A stretch of 64,000 nucleotides of DNA. It comes from Lachnospiraceae bacterium AC3007. GTDB taxonomy: Bacteria; Bacillota; Clostridia; Lachnospirales; Lachnospiraceae. Within the stretch, counting starts at the first letter, position 1. Every line of letters starts with the position of its first letter. The DNA is taken from NCBI GenBank assembly GCA_000621405.1, contig JHYK01000003.1, positions 62,001-126,000 on the forward strand, written 5' to 3'. Under the pieces are notes generated by a model that had not been told where the DNA came from, did not search any database, and saw only the letters and a program-made list of their open reading frames with translations. Of the stretch, positions 55,492 through 64,000 are shown one piece after another. Both the position numbers and the translations under genes were made by a program.

Positions 55492-55520
55492 TTGACTGAA
55501 AAAGCCAAGTGTTATATGAT
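55492..55520 (+). promoter_or_regulatory. Promoter for the cyclic-nucleotide operon
   Basis: TTGACT (55492-55497), 17-bp spacer, TATGAT (55515-55520). Confidence 0.7.
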
Positions 55521-55601
55521 TTTCTAGTGTTTTTGAGTGATCCGGATGTCGTCTTGATCTGAAAAAAACAAGCGTTCAGTTGTACGAATAAGAGAGGTAT
55601 C

Positions 55602-56576
55602 ATGACTGAAAAAACATTCCGGAAGGACGAGATCATTTTCCATGAGGGAGATGTCGGAGAGACCCTTTATCAGATAACCGGCGGTACAGTAGGCATCTTT
55701 GCTCACTACGGTGATGTTGTTGCGCATAAGCTTACTGAGCTCAACAAGGGTCAGTTCTTTGGAGAGATGGCTGTGATCGAGTCATACCCCCGCAGCGCCA
55801 CTGCTATGGCTATTGATGAAGTGAGCGCAGTCGAGATATCCTCCGGCGAGATCATGGATTACTTCAGATCCGAGCCCGATAAGATAATAGATATCATGAA
55901 GCATATGTCAGCAAGGCTTCGTGTACTCACCAATGATTATACTGACGTCAGCGAAGCCATCGAGGAGCTGCACCTTGACAGAGACGAAAAGCCCGCCGAG
56001 ACACTTATGGAGAAGATCAGGAAGTTTGCAGACGTATATAAGCTCCATAAGAATGCATCAGACATCATCAGCGTAGAGACGAAGCGTAAGATCGCACAGG
56101 CTTCTCATTCCGAAGGATACACAAAAGGATCAGAGTCATTCTCAAAGGGGACAGTGATCTTCAAACAGGGAGAGACCGGAGACTGCATGTATGATATCCA
56201 CTCCGGTAAGGTGGGAATTTTCAGAGCTTACGGGACTCCCGACGAGAGGTGTCTGGCAGAGCTGGGATCCAATTCTTTCTTCGGCGAGATGGGTTTGCTG
56301 GAGGATGACACAAGGAGCGCAACTGCCGTGATCCTCGAAAACGGGACTACACTTGAGAGCATTCGGATAGATGATCTGAAGGATCTCTTTGAAAATAATC
56401 CTCCGAAACTCGAGATGATAATGGCACATATGTCTTACAGGCTGAGAAAGCTTACAAATGAATATCTTTCAGCCTGCAGGCTTGTGTTTAATATACATGA
56501 CGCAAGTGCATCAGGCTCTGTTAGCTCAGAATTAAAGCAGAAAGCAGGCGACTTTAAGGCTAAGTTTTATGACTGA
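55602..56576 (+). CDS. Double cyclic-nucleotide-binding-domain protein
   Basis: 324 aa with two CRP-type cNMP-binding domains, about residues 1-120 and 165-300. Each has the phosphate-binding cassette: FFGEMAVIESYPRSATA and FFGEMGLLEDDTRSATA. There is no helix-turn-helix, so it is not a CRP-like activator; it may control another protein or act as an effector. A class III cyclase is encoded two genes downstream. The start is ATG 55602, with GAGAGG four bases upstream. Confidence 0.85.
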   Translation: MTEKTFRKDEIIFHEGDVGETLYQITGGTVGIFAHYGDVVAHKLTELNKGQFFGEMAVIESYPRSATAMAIDEVSAVEISSGEIMDYFRSEPDKIIDIMKHMSARLRVLTNDYTDVSEAIEELHLDRDEKPAETLMEKIRKFADVYKLHKNASDIISVETKRKIAQASHSEGYTKGSESFSKGTVIFKQGETGDCMYDIHSGKVGIFRAYGTPDERCLAELGSNSFFGEMGLLEDDTRSATAVILENGTTLESIRIDDLKDLFENNPPKLEMIMAHMSYRLRKLTNEYLSACRLVFNIHDASASGSVSSELKQKAGDFKAKFYD

Positions 56577-57360
56577 TCCCGTATCATTGACGAATTGCTG
56601 TCATTTACAGATCCAGCCGGTCCGTACCTCGCGTGAAAAGTGGGGGCAGCTTGCAGAAAGCGAGGGACTTGGCTATGAGGTTCTTGAACTGTCCGCGCCG
56701 CCCGCTCTCAATGAGAGCGGGCTTTTTCAAAACTGCCTTGACTGGTATAAGGACAGCGGGAGAGCTTTTTCTCTTCACGGCTGCTTTATAGATGTCAATC
56801 CGGCCAGCGGTGACAGCAGATACAGAGAGCTTTCGCAGGAGAAGTGCAGAGAGAGCTGTCGCCTTGCAAAAGAGATAGGTGCCCGTAATGTTGTCTTTCA
56901 CTCAAGTTGTTTTCCTTTCTTAAGAGGGCCGTATCTCGAGGGCTGGGCCGCGCTCTCAGCTGAATTCTATGAAGAACTGGCAAGAGACTACGATCTTTTG
57001 ATCTATATAGAGAACAGTTCCGACATCGATCCTGATCCGATCCTGTCACTTATGGAGATAATCAGGGATGACAGGATAGGTGTCTGCCTGGACATCGGCC
57101 ATGTCAATTATTCGAAGGCTTCACTGACGGAATGGTTTGATGCACTGGGAGACCGGATAGGATATCTTCATCTTTCCGACAATAAAGGAGTATATGACGA
57201 TCATCTGGCTCTTGGAGACGGAACGGTCGACTGGTTTGAGGCGGACAGACTGTACAGATCTTTGAGCAGAGAGATGCCCATGACTCTTGAGGTAGGACAT
57301 CTGGATAATGTCCGCCGGTCCATAGAATTCCTGAAAGAAAACAGATTGTTCGGGATGTAG
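56569..57360 (+). CDS. Sugar-phosphate isomerase/epimerase-type TIM barrel
   Basis: 263 aa, xylose isomerase-like/AP endonuclease 2 family. Visible metal and active-site patterns are ENSSDIDPDP, CLDIGHVNYS, HLSDNKGVYDDHLALGDG and TLEVGH. It overlaps the cNMP-binding gene by eight bases. The specific reaction is unknown, as for most of this superfamily. Its position inside a signalling operon is unusual. Confidence 0.75.
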   Translation: MTDPVSLTNCCHLQIQPVRTSREKWGQLAESEGLGYEVLELSAPPALNESGLFQNCLDWYKDSGRAFSLHGCFIDVNPASGDSRYRELSQEKCRESCRLAKEIGARNVVFHSSCFPFLRGPYLEGWAALSAEFYEELARDYDLLIYIENSSDIDPDPILSLMEIIRDDRIGVCLDIGHVNYSKASLTEWFDALGDRIGYLHLSDNKGVYDDHLALGDGTVDWFEADRLYRSLSREMPMTLEVGHLDNVRRSIEFLKENRLFGM

Positions 57361-57380
57361 TGGTCTCAAGGGGGGATAGT

Positions 57381-58775
57381 ATGGAACGATCAAAAAAGAT
57401 CTTTCGTGATAATATAGTCGAAAACATGTCCGAAGGGATCCTGGTCATCGAGTTTGACGGAGTGGTCAGATTCGCCAATAATGCTGCATTCAGGATGCTG
57501 GGATTATCAGAGGAAGATCTTGTCGGCAGGAGGTTTGCTTCTATTTTCTTTGAAGACAAACGAAATGACAAGTTTTCGCAGCTTGTCCTTGATTCCATAT
57601 ACGGTGAGAATACGGCGCACCAGGCCATAGTTCCGTATTACACCGGTAATAAGAAACTGTATCTGAGAGTGATCTCTTCTTACCTTACCGAAGGCGCTGA
57701 ACGACTGGGACTCATTATCGTCTTCAGCGACCTTAGCGAACTTGTGGATCTCAGGGATGCAGTCAAGTCGATGGAAAAGATAAAGGCGCTCAACGATCAG
57801 CTGGAGATAAGGAACAAGCTTATCAGCGAGACTTTCGGAAGATTCCTGTCCGATGACATAGTAAGACATCTTCTTGATACTCCGGATGGATTAAGGCTTG
57901 GAGGAACGAAACAGGAGCTCACGATCATGATGAGCGATCTGAGAGGCTTCACAGCAATGAGCGAGAGGATGGATGCCGCGGATCTGATCAGCATGCTCAA
58001 TCACTATCTCGGAGAGATGACAGAGGTGATACAAAAGCATAACGGAACCATCATAGAGTTCATCGGAGACGGGATAATGGCTCTCTTTGGCGCTCCCAAA
58101 GCTGTTCCCACTCATGCATCCGATGCAGTCGCCTGCGCTCTGGAGATGGAAGCGCGGATGGAAGAGATCAACAAGTGGAACGAAGAGAGGGATTACCCTG
58201 TGCTGGAGATGGGCATAGGTATCAATACCGGTGAAGTGATCGTCGGCAACATCGGCTCGGAGAAGAGAACCAAATACGGAGTCGTGGGAAGCCATGTCAA
58301 TCTCTGCGGCCGAATAGAGAGCTATACAGTGGGCGGACAGGTTCTTATTTCCCCGACTACCAGGGATCTGATAAAAGAAGAACTCGAGATCGCAAAGACA
58401 ATGGTAGTATATCCCAAAGGCGCCAACGGAGAGCTGGAGCTAACACATGTCACGGGTATCGGTGCACCGTATGATATCCATGTGAAGCAGGTGGATAATG
58501 TATTGCAGCAGCTTGAGAATCCCATACCTGTATCGATGTACAGGATCGAGGGAAAGCACGGCACGGCTAAGGCCCTGTACGGCGGTCTGACTGCGGTATC
58601 GCATGAGGGTGCGACGCTTGAGACAGATGCCGACTTTGAGATGTATGACAATCTGCAGATCAATGCCGGAGGAAAGCTTTTCTGCAAGGTGACGGACAAG
58701 ACCGATAAAGGATATCAGATCCAGTACACATCCATACCTACTGGATATGCCGGATGGCTTAAAAGTTCAAGATAA
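57381..58775 (+). CDS. PAS-class III adenylate/guanylate cyclase
   Basis: 464 aa: PAS domain (about 10-120), a short coiled linker, the cyclase domain (about 170-360) and a C-terminal ~80-residue strand-rich domain I cannot name. Metal Asp residues are D186 (SDLRGFT) and D230 (IGDGIM). The transition-state Asn and Arg are in GSHVNLCGRIES. The usual substrate-specifying Asp position before YGVVG is Lys here, so ATP or GTP preference cannot be read. ATG 57381 follows GGGGGA. Cytoplasmic; no membrane segment. Confidence 0.88.
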   Translation: MERSKKIFRDNIVENMSEGILVIEFDGVVRFANNAAFRMLGLSEEDLVGRRFASIFFEDKRNDKFSQLVLDSIYGENTAHQAIVPYYTGNKKLYLRVISSYLTEGAERLGLIIVFSDLSELVDLRDAVKSMEKIKALNDQLEIRNKLISETFGRFLSDDIVRHLLDTPDGLRLGGTKQELTIMMSDLRGFTAMSERMDAADLISMLNHYLGEMTEVIQKHNGTIIEFIGDGIMALFGAPKAVPTHASDAVACALEMEARMEEINKWNEERDYPVLEMGIGINTGEVIVGNIGSEKRTKYGVVGSHVNLCGRIESYTVGGQVLISPTTRDLIKEELEIAKTMVVYPKGANGELELTHVTGIGAPYDIHVKQVDNVLQQLENPIPVSMYRIEGKHGTAKALYGGLTAVSHEGATLETDADFEMYDNLQINAGGKLFCKVTDKTDKGYQIQYTSIPTGYAGWLKSSR

Positions 58776-58798
58776 ATAAGACACAGGAGGAAAGATAA

Positions 58799-60706
58799 AT
58801 GAGAAAAGACTATCGTGAGGCTCTGAGATTAGGCGAAGCAGCTGTCAGAAAGGCGGTGCGTAACGGCGAATCTCCGTATCTTCCGGCTCTGGATGCCATA
58901 GAAGAGGTGAAGCACAGCACAAAGCAGACGCATGTTGGCCTTGTAGAGCTTCCCTTAAGCAGGATCAAGGGCAATAAGGAAGTAGCGAGGAACAATGCTT
59001 TCGCGAACAATTTCATGCCGATATTTGAAGACGGCACAGAGTTTTCTTCCAAGTGGTCTGCCCTGTATGATTCCTTCAAACTTGAAGGTATCAGAGATGC
59101 CATCAAAGTCTATGAGTATATGCACAACTTCTATGTGCAGGAGGGAAATAAGAGAGTATCCGTATCGATGTACGACAAGGTCGACTATATCCTTGCGGAC
59201 GTGACGCGTATCATTCCCGAGAGGAATGATACAAAAGAAGTAAAGGCATATTACGAATTCCTTGATTATTACAAGGTAACCGGTGATATCTATCTGGTCT
59301 TCACGGAACCCGGCGAATACGAGAAGCTTGCCAGGCTTCTGGGTCAGAATCTTCAGGACCCATGGCCTGATGAGATCAAGGAAGATCTGAAGGCTGCATT
59401 TGTTTACTTTGAGAAGAAGTGTCATACAGCTCTTAAGCTTAAGGACAGCTACAGCATCAGCGAGATGTTCCTCATCTATATATCCATCTTCCCGATGAAG
59501 AGCCTTTTAAGTGACTCTGATGATCAGATAGTGAAGAACATCAAGATGGCCCGTAACGAGCTTTTGGGCAGCAAGAGTACCGACGACATATTGTTTTACG
59601 AAGGAGTCGGAGAGGGAGGGGAGGATCGAAAGAAAGGCGGTCTCCTGAGCCTTCTTACAAGACAGGCGAAGTACAGCGCATCATCGCCTCTTAAGGTCGC
59701 TTTTATATATGACACCGCAGTGGATGATTCCAGATGGACAGACAGTCATGAGGCGGGCAGACTGTACCTTGATGAGATGACAGGTGATGAGGTGGTTACC
59801 TGTTCTTATCAGGCAGAAAGGAGCGATGAGGGATATGCAAAAGCTCTTGAGCAGGCAGCATCCGATAATAATGATCTGATATTCACCGTGACACCCAAGA
59901 TGATATCGGAGACAGTCAAGGCAGCTGTCCAGCATCCTGATATCAAGTATCTTAACTGCTCAATGGGCAATACCAGTTCCACCGTCAGATGCTATCAGGG
60001 GAAGCTCTATGAAGCTGCATTCATTATGGGCATACTTGCAGCAGATGTGATGCTGAAGCTTCCTGAGGTTAAGACTGAAAGACGTATCGGATATCTCGTG
60101 CGTAATTTCGGTAATATGAGCATGGCTAATCTCAATGCTTTTGCCATAGGAGTCTCTCTTATAGATCCTGACTGCAGGATATCGATGAAATATGCCGGAA
60201 GCAGCGGCAGCTATGACTTTATCAAAGAATGGCGCAAGGAGGGAGTCAGTCTGTATGCTGACTTTGAATACTCCATGACCTCAGCTTCGGCTAAAAGACC
60301 CGGCGTATACATAATGGGCCCTGATAAGGATGAATATATCGGCGCTCCGTATTACAACTGGGGCAGATATTATACTCAGATAGTACAGTCCGTATTATAC
60401 GGCGAGTGGGATGTTCAGCAGATGATAGACAATAAGATGGCTACCAATTACTGGTTTGGACTGTCCACAGGCGTTGTGGATGTAAGAGTTGCAAAGTTCC
60501 CTTATCAGACAAGGAAACTGCTCTCATTCTTCAAGAGCGCCATAATTAACGGCGGCATGGAGCCTTTCTCCGGGGAACTTCATTCAGACGGGCAGGTGAT
60601 ACAGCAGAGCCTTGTATCCAATGAGAGTGTGGTGTCATCGATATATGATACGCTGCCGGCTTCGAAGATAGCAGTCATGGACTGGATGAATGATAACATT
60701 ATATGA
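58799..60706 (+). CDS. ParB-like/BMP-domain fusion protein (cytoplasmic)
   Basis: 635 aa. The first ~250 residues include KVYEYMHNFYVQEGNKRVS, which resembles the ParB/sulfiredoxin-like 'v.eG..R' core. Residues ~295-610 match a Bmp/PnrA-type periplasmic-binding domain, which in exported proteins binds nucleosides. No signal peptide or lipobox is present, so ligand sensing would be inside the cell. A strong AGGAGG precedes the ATG. The next gene overlaps it by four bases. This combination occurs in Lachnospiraceae but lacks an assigned role as far as I know. Confidence 0.7.
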   Translation: MRKDYREALRLGEAAVRKAVRNGESPYLPALDAIEEVKHSTKQTHVGLVELPLSRIKGNKEVARNNAFANNFMPIFEDGTEFSSKWSALYDSFKLEGIRDAIKVYEYMHNFYVQEGNKRVSVSMYDKVDYILADVTRIIPERNDTKEVKAYYEFLDYYKVTGDIYLVFTEPGEYEKLARLLGQNLQDPWPDEIKEDLKAAFVYFEKKCHTALKLKDSYSISEMFLIYISIFPMKSLLSDSDDQIVKNIKMARNELLGSKSTDDILFYEGVGEGGEDRKKGGLLSLLTRQAKYSASSPLKVAFIYDTAVDDSRWTDSHEAGRLYLDEMTGDEVVTCSYQAERSDEGYAKALEQAASDNNDLIFTVTPKMISETVKAAVQHPDIKYLNCSMGNTSSTVRCYQGKLYEAAFIMGILAADVMLKLPEVKTERRIGYLVRNFGNMSMANLNAFAIGVSLIDPDCRISMKYAGSSGSYDFIKEWRKEGVSLYADFEYSMTSASAKRPGVYIMGPDKDEYIGAPYYNWGRYYTQIVQSVLYGEWDVQQMIDNKMATNYWFGLSTGVVDVRVAKFPYQTRKLLSFFKSAIINGGMEPFSGELHSDGQVIQQSLVSNESVVSSIYDTLPASKIAVMDWMNDNII

Positions 60707-61362
60707 GGATACTTGTCATTGCGGATGAAGAGTCCAAGGCACTCTGGGACTACTATACTCCGGAAAGGACCGAGGGAGTGGATCTTATCATTTCATGCGG
60801 AGATCTGAAGGCTTCTTTCCTTGAGTTTCTTGTGACGCTTACAAACTGCCCTGTGCTGTATGTGCCGGGTAATCATGATTCTGCATATGAACAAAACCCC
60901 CCCGAAGGCTGCGAGAATATAGACGGAAGGATATACAGATTCCAGGGGGTGCGCATACTCGGGCTTGGCGGCTCAATGAAGTATAAAAACGGCCCTTATA
61001 TGTATACCGAAGCCGGGATGAGGCACCGCATCTGGAAGACAAGATGGGATATATTGAAGAACGGTGGCTTTGATATACTTGTGACTCATGCTCCGGCAAA
61101 GGGGTATGGTGATATGGAAGATCTTCCTCACCGGGGCTATGAGTGCTTTAATACTCTTTTGAACATATGTCATCCTGCATATATGCTCCATGGACATGTC
61201 CATGCATCTTATATGAGCGGCTTCAAAAGAGAGATGCTGCATTCCTCCGGCACAAAACTGATAAATGCTTACGAAAAATATACTTTTGACTTTGAGGAAA
61301 AAGACAGACAGACGATAAAACGGATGATGCTAATGAGAAATATGATGGGGAAATTCGTGTAA
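60703..61362 (+). CDS. Calcineurin-like metallophosphoesterase
   Basis: 219 aa with GDLK, GNHD, THAP and GHVH motifs of the dimetal phosphoesterase fold. The first motif reads ADEES where Dx(H) would be expected, so one metal ligand is changed. The family includes cyclic-nucleotide phosphodiesterases and many nucleases or phosphatases. Being last in the cyclase operon (four-base overlap with the BMP gene) makes a cyclic-nucleotide substrate plausible but unproven. Confidence 0.8.
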   Translation: MRILVIADEESKALWDYYTPERTEGVDLIISCGDLKASFLEFLVTLTNCPVLYVPGNHDSAYEQNPPEGCENIDGRIYRFQGVRILGLGGSMKYKNGPYMYTEAGMRHRIWKTRWDILKNGGFDILVTHAPAKGYGDMEDLPHRGYECFNTLLNICHPAYMLHGHVHASYMSGFKREMLHSSGTKLINAYEKYTFDFEEKDRQTIKRMMLMRNMMGKFV

Positions 61363-61451
61363 GATCAACGAAAATGACGCCTTTCGTTATCGGAATCTTT
61401 GATACATACAGGTGATACGAGCCTGTTTGTCTATGAATGAGGCCGGAAATA

Positions 61452-61460
61452 TGGTATAAT
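61452..61460 (+). promoter_or_regulatory. Extended -10 promoter for the hybrid kinase
   Basis: TGGTATAAT; transcription would begin near 61467, so an upstream GTG at 61469 would be leaderless and ATG 61493 is favoured. No clear -35. Confidence 0.5.
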
Positions 61461-61492
61461 CCAATATTGTGAAGAATCTCCAGGGATCTGAA

Positions 61493-63937
61493 ATGCGGGC
61501 TTTGTCTCATCTGGCTCTATTATTAGGCCTTTTGTTTTTTTCGACAATGCTCACCATCTTGAGTCTTAACAACGGCTGGGAGATATGGATGCTCCCAATC
61601 TTTATTTTGAGTGCTGTCGCAGCGCTCGTCCTTCATATTACGGGTACACTGACTGAAGATCACAGGGTCTATGTATACAGCATATTGATCTTCATGGAGC
61701 TGTTCTATTACATGATCAAGAGTGAGGACATCATAGACAGTCTTCACATTGTCCTGCTGGCTCTTATCGTACTCTCCAGCACATATAACAAATTCCTTCT
61801 GATAGTCTGTATCATGATATCCTGCTTTGCGACCGCTTTCCGCGTGTTCGTGATGCCGGAAAGATACACCCCGGATGAGATCTTTCATATCCTGTTCCAT
61901 ATCGTGCTTGCGATACTTGCCGGAGTACTTCTTGTGCGTCTCATACAGTCGGCAGAGCATATGGACGAGCTCTATTCCGACAAGATAGACGAACTTGAAC
62001 TTGAAAATAAAAGCGCAGGAGACTTTCTTGCTAATTTCTCTCATGAGATCAGGACACCGGTCAATGCCGTTATAGGACTTACAGGTATCTGCATAGATAA
62101 GGAAAAGGATAATGAAGTAAGGGACCATCTCATATCTGTCGCTGAAGCAGGGAGGAGAGTAGCCTGGCAGGTGGATGATATCCTTGATTATTCGGAGATC
62201 GATATAGACAAGGTCGAGGTCAATAACGAAGAGTATTCGCTCTCTGCGCTTTTGAAGGACCTTGTATCCAGACTACAGCCCTATAAGAGAACCGGAGTGG
62301 AGCTTATCATAGATGTGGATCCGCAGCTTCCCCGTGTCTTAAGAGGCGATAACGATAAGATCAGGAAGATACTGTGGCATCTTATCATCAATGGCTTCAA
62401 ATATACGAAGGAAGGCGGTGTATATGTTCACTTAACATATACATCCCAGGATTACGGACTGAATCTGTGTATAGACGTTACCGATACGGGTGTCGGCATG
62501 ACCGGAGAGGAGGTCGACAGGGTATTTGACAGATTCTATCAGTCCGATTCCGGACGGGCCAGGTCCAGCGCCGGACTGGGACTTGGCATGTCCATAGTCC
62601 GCGGGTTCATAAAGGCCATGGGAGGCTTCATAAAGGTAAGCAGCACTCCTCATGAAGGTACCACAGTCCATATCAGTATACCTCAGGAGATCGCTGATGA
62701 GACCAGATGCATGGAGATAGAGGATCGCGAAAAACTCTGTGTCGTCACATATCTGACTTATCATATGATCGCTGATCCGAATGTGCGTGAGTTCTTTAAT
62801 ATCATGATAAAGAATATCGCTTCGGGTCTGAGGACAGCTGTTTTTTCGACGGATACAATGGTAGGATTTGATTCCATACTCAAGGGACGCAAGGTCACGC
62901 ATATCGTTACCGGCCAGAATGAGTATATGGAAAACCTTGAAAAAATGGAGGAGCTTGCCGAGGATCATGTTCTGATAATAGTCTGTGAAGATGACTTCAA
63001 ACTGAACTCCGCATCAAAGGCGGTACTTTTAAGGAAGCCGTTCTATTGCTTCCCTATCGTGAATATCCTGAATGCAAACTATCACAACGAAGAATCCGGT
63101 GAGCACATGTTCTGCAGTGATGTCAGCGCTCTGGTAGTCGATGATGAGAATCTGAATCTCTCAGTTGCCTCCAGTCAGCTCGGAAGATACGGTATTGCTG
63201 TTACAAAAGCTTCTTCCGGACAGGAGGCGATAGATATCTGTGAACACCGCAGGTTTGACATAATATTCATGGATCATATGATGCCCGGCATGGACGGAGT
63301 CGAGACCATGAAGCGGATAAAGTCGGAATATGCTAAGGAAAGGGTTGACACTGTTTTTATTGCCTTTACTGCAAACGCCGGGAGCATGGCCCGTAAGATG
63401 TTTACGGATGAGGGCTTCGACGGGATACTGTCAAAGCCTGTGGTTGTTGCTGAGCTTGAGAGGATATTAAAATCCGTTCTTCCCGACTCATCGATCACTT
63501 ATATTAAAGATGATAAAGAAGAAGCAGGTATCCCGGAGACAGTGACAGGGAAGGATGTATCTTTGTTCGATCCTCTTGTCAGGATCGGCGTTAATGTTAA
63601 AGAAGGTATCGAATTCTGCGGAGATGACGAAGAACTGTATCTTGAAGTATTACATGAATTTGAGCAGGATGAGAAGACAAAGTCGGAAGAACTTCGAAGA
63701 TTCCATATGGAAAAAAACTGGGGTGAATACAGGATACGTATTCACGGTATCAAGAGTTCATCAAAGACTCTGGGTGCGGAAAAAGTATCCGGGATGGCCA
63801 TGGAACTTGAAAATGCCGCAGCTTCCGGGGATGAAGATTATATCTTTGAAAATGCCACCTCATTTGCATCGGCTTATTACGAATTGATAAGTGCTGCCAG
63901 AGAAGTATTAAAGGTGAGTAATGATCAGGGCGTTTAA
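61493..63937 (+). CDS. Hybrid sensor histidine kinase with REC and HPt
   Basis: 814 aa: five to six N-terminal membrane helices (to about residue 165), HisKA with H184 (FSHEIRTP) and HATPase with DTGVGM and SAGLGLGMS. A degenerate receiver-like region follows, then a true receiver with D594 (FMDHMMPGMDG), and a C-terminal HPt with H751 (RIHGIKSSSK). It is a full multistep phosphorelay in one protein; the output regulator is not adjacent. ATG 61493 has AGGGA six bases upstream. Confidence 0.9.
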   Translation: MRALSHLALLLGLLFFSTMLTILSLNNGWEIWMLPIFILSAVAALVLHITGTLTEDHRVYVYSILIFMELFYYMIKSEDIIDSLHIVLLALIVLSSTYNKFLLIVCIMISCFATAFRVFVMPERYTPDEIFHILFHIVLAILAGVLLVRLIQSAEHMDELYSDKIDELELENKSAGDFLANFSHEIRTPVNAVIGLTGICIDKEKDNEVRDHLISVAEAGRRVAWQVDDILDYSEIDIDKVEVNNEEYSLSALLKDLVSRLQPYKRTGVELIIDVDPQLPRVLRGDNDKIRKILWHLIINGFKYTKEGGVYVHLTYTSQDYGLNLCIDVTDTGVGMTGEEVDRVFDRFYQSDSGRARSSAGLGLGMSIVRGFIKAMGGFIKVSSTPHEGTTVHISIPQEIADETRCMEIEDREKLCVVTYLTYHMIADPNVREFFNIMIKNIASGLRTAVFSTDTMVGFDSILKGRKVTHIVTGQNEYMENLEKMEELAEDHVLIIVCEDDFKLNSASKAVLLRKPFYCFPIVNILNANYHNEESGEHMFCSDVSALVVDDENLNLSVASSQLGRYGIAVTKASSGQEAIDICEHRRFDIIFMDHMMPGMDGVETMKRIKSEYAKERVDTVFIAFTANAGSMARKMFTDEGFDGILSKPVVVAELERILKSVLPDSSITYIKDDKEEAGIPETVTGKDVSLFDPLVRIGVNVKEGIEFCGDDEELYLEVLHEFEQDEKTKSEELRRFHMEKNWGEYRIRIHGIKSSSKTLGAEKVSGMAMELENAAASGDEDYIFENATSFASAYYELISAAREVLKVSNDQGV

Positions 63938-64000
63938 GAATCTTAAGAACTATATACTTGACTCCGGTGAGGATATACAGGACAGGCTTTTCATCATCCT
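63921..64000 (+). CDS. Start of a further gene, probably a sensor protein (cut by window end)
   Basis: ATG 63921 overlaps the end of the hybrid kinase by 17 bases and has AGGTGA just upstream. About 26 codons are visible; LDSGEDIQDRLFII resembles the N-terminus of membrane sensor kinases of this family. The rest lies outside the window. Confidence 0.5.
   Translation, partial: MIRAFKNLKNYILDSGEDIQDRLFII

Noticed and set aside
61469-61492. GTG start of the hybrid kinase
   Set aside because: It lies just after the predicted transcription start and has no ribosome site; ATG 61493 is better.

Overview
The window looks like chromosomal DNA of an anaerobic, spore-forming-lineage Firmicute, most likely a Lachnospiraceae (Butyrivibrio/Roseburia-like) bacterium. 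This is inferred from the gene order rpmB / asp23-like / fakA / recG, a GerW (YtfJ) gene next to a DUF2953 gene, SEDS-PBP and DegV-FakA-PlsC components, strong AGGAGG ribosome sites, frequent TTG starts and moderate GC. No rRNA, tRNA or CRISPR array was recognised. Most genes are on the + strand in tight, often overlapping operons.

Region by region. 1-10.9 kb: the 3' end of a GLUG-repeat surface protein, a minus-strand small protein with a double-glycine leader, a YkgJ-type Cys-cluster protein, a lipoprotein with an 18-bp tandem repeat, zapA, a U32-peptidase-like gene split into two frames, a zinc-uptake-like locus (small Cys/His membrane protein plus ZnuA-like lipoprotein), and a PAS-like/GGDEF protein. 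11-17.9 kb: a SEDS glycosyltransferase with its PBP, then an overlapping trio (condensation-like acyltransferase, zinc-ribbon membrane protein, alpha/beta hydrolase), then a frameshifted plsC. 18-27 kb: degV, prmA, an operon that deaminates methylthioadenosine, phosphorolyses the product and isomerises methylthioribose-1-P (PNP/MTIP-like, mtnA, mtaD), a MutS-like ATPase, DUF2953, gerW and rpmB.

27.4-42.4 kb: a degenerate HD-GYP protein, asp23-like, fakA and recG. These run directly into a Dlt-like set in which the DltA activating enzyme is replaced by an FkbH-type HAD protein: MBOAT, DHHW protein, FkbH and ACP. Aminopeptidase P, gltX and a UvrD/PcrA helicase follow.

42.2-51.6 kb: a 9,130-bp accessory island bounded by 234-bp direct repeats (2 mismatches) of the helicase 3' end. 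It holds mobile-element debris (small coiled-coil gene, XRE regulator, IS66-type fragment, truncated aldo/keto-reductase ferredoxin domain, transposase remnant). Its cargo is a MATE exporter plus a 1416-aa C-A-T-R nonribosomal peptide synthetase-like enzyme predicted to release an N-acyl amino aldehyde or alcohol.

51.6-64 kb: just beyond the island, a two-helix membrane protein and an unlisted 59-aa double-glycine-leader peptide, then lipoprotein and hydrolase genes. A cyclic-nucleotide operon follows: a double cNMP-binding protein, a TIM-barrel protein, a PAS-class III cyclase, a cytosolic BMP-domain protein and a metallophosphoesterase. A hybrid histidine kinase and the start of another gene close the window. 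The main candidates for undescribed biology are the FkbH/MBOAT envelope-acylation set, the C-A-T-R island, the two double-glycine-leader genes and the cyclic-nucleotide operon.
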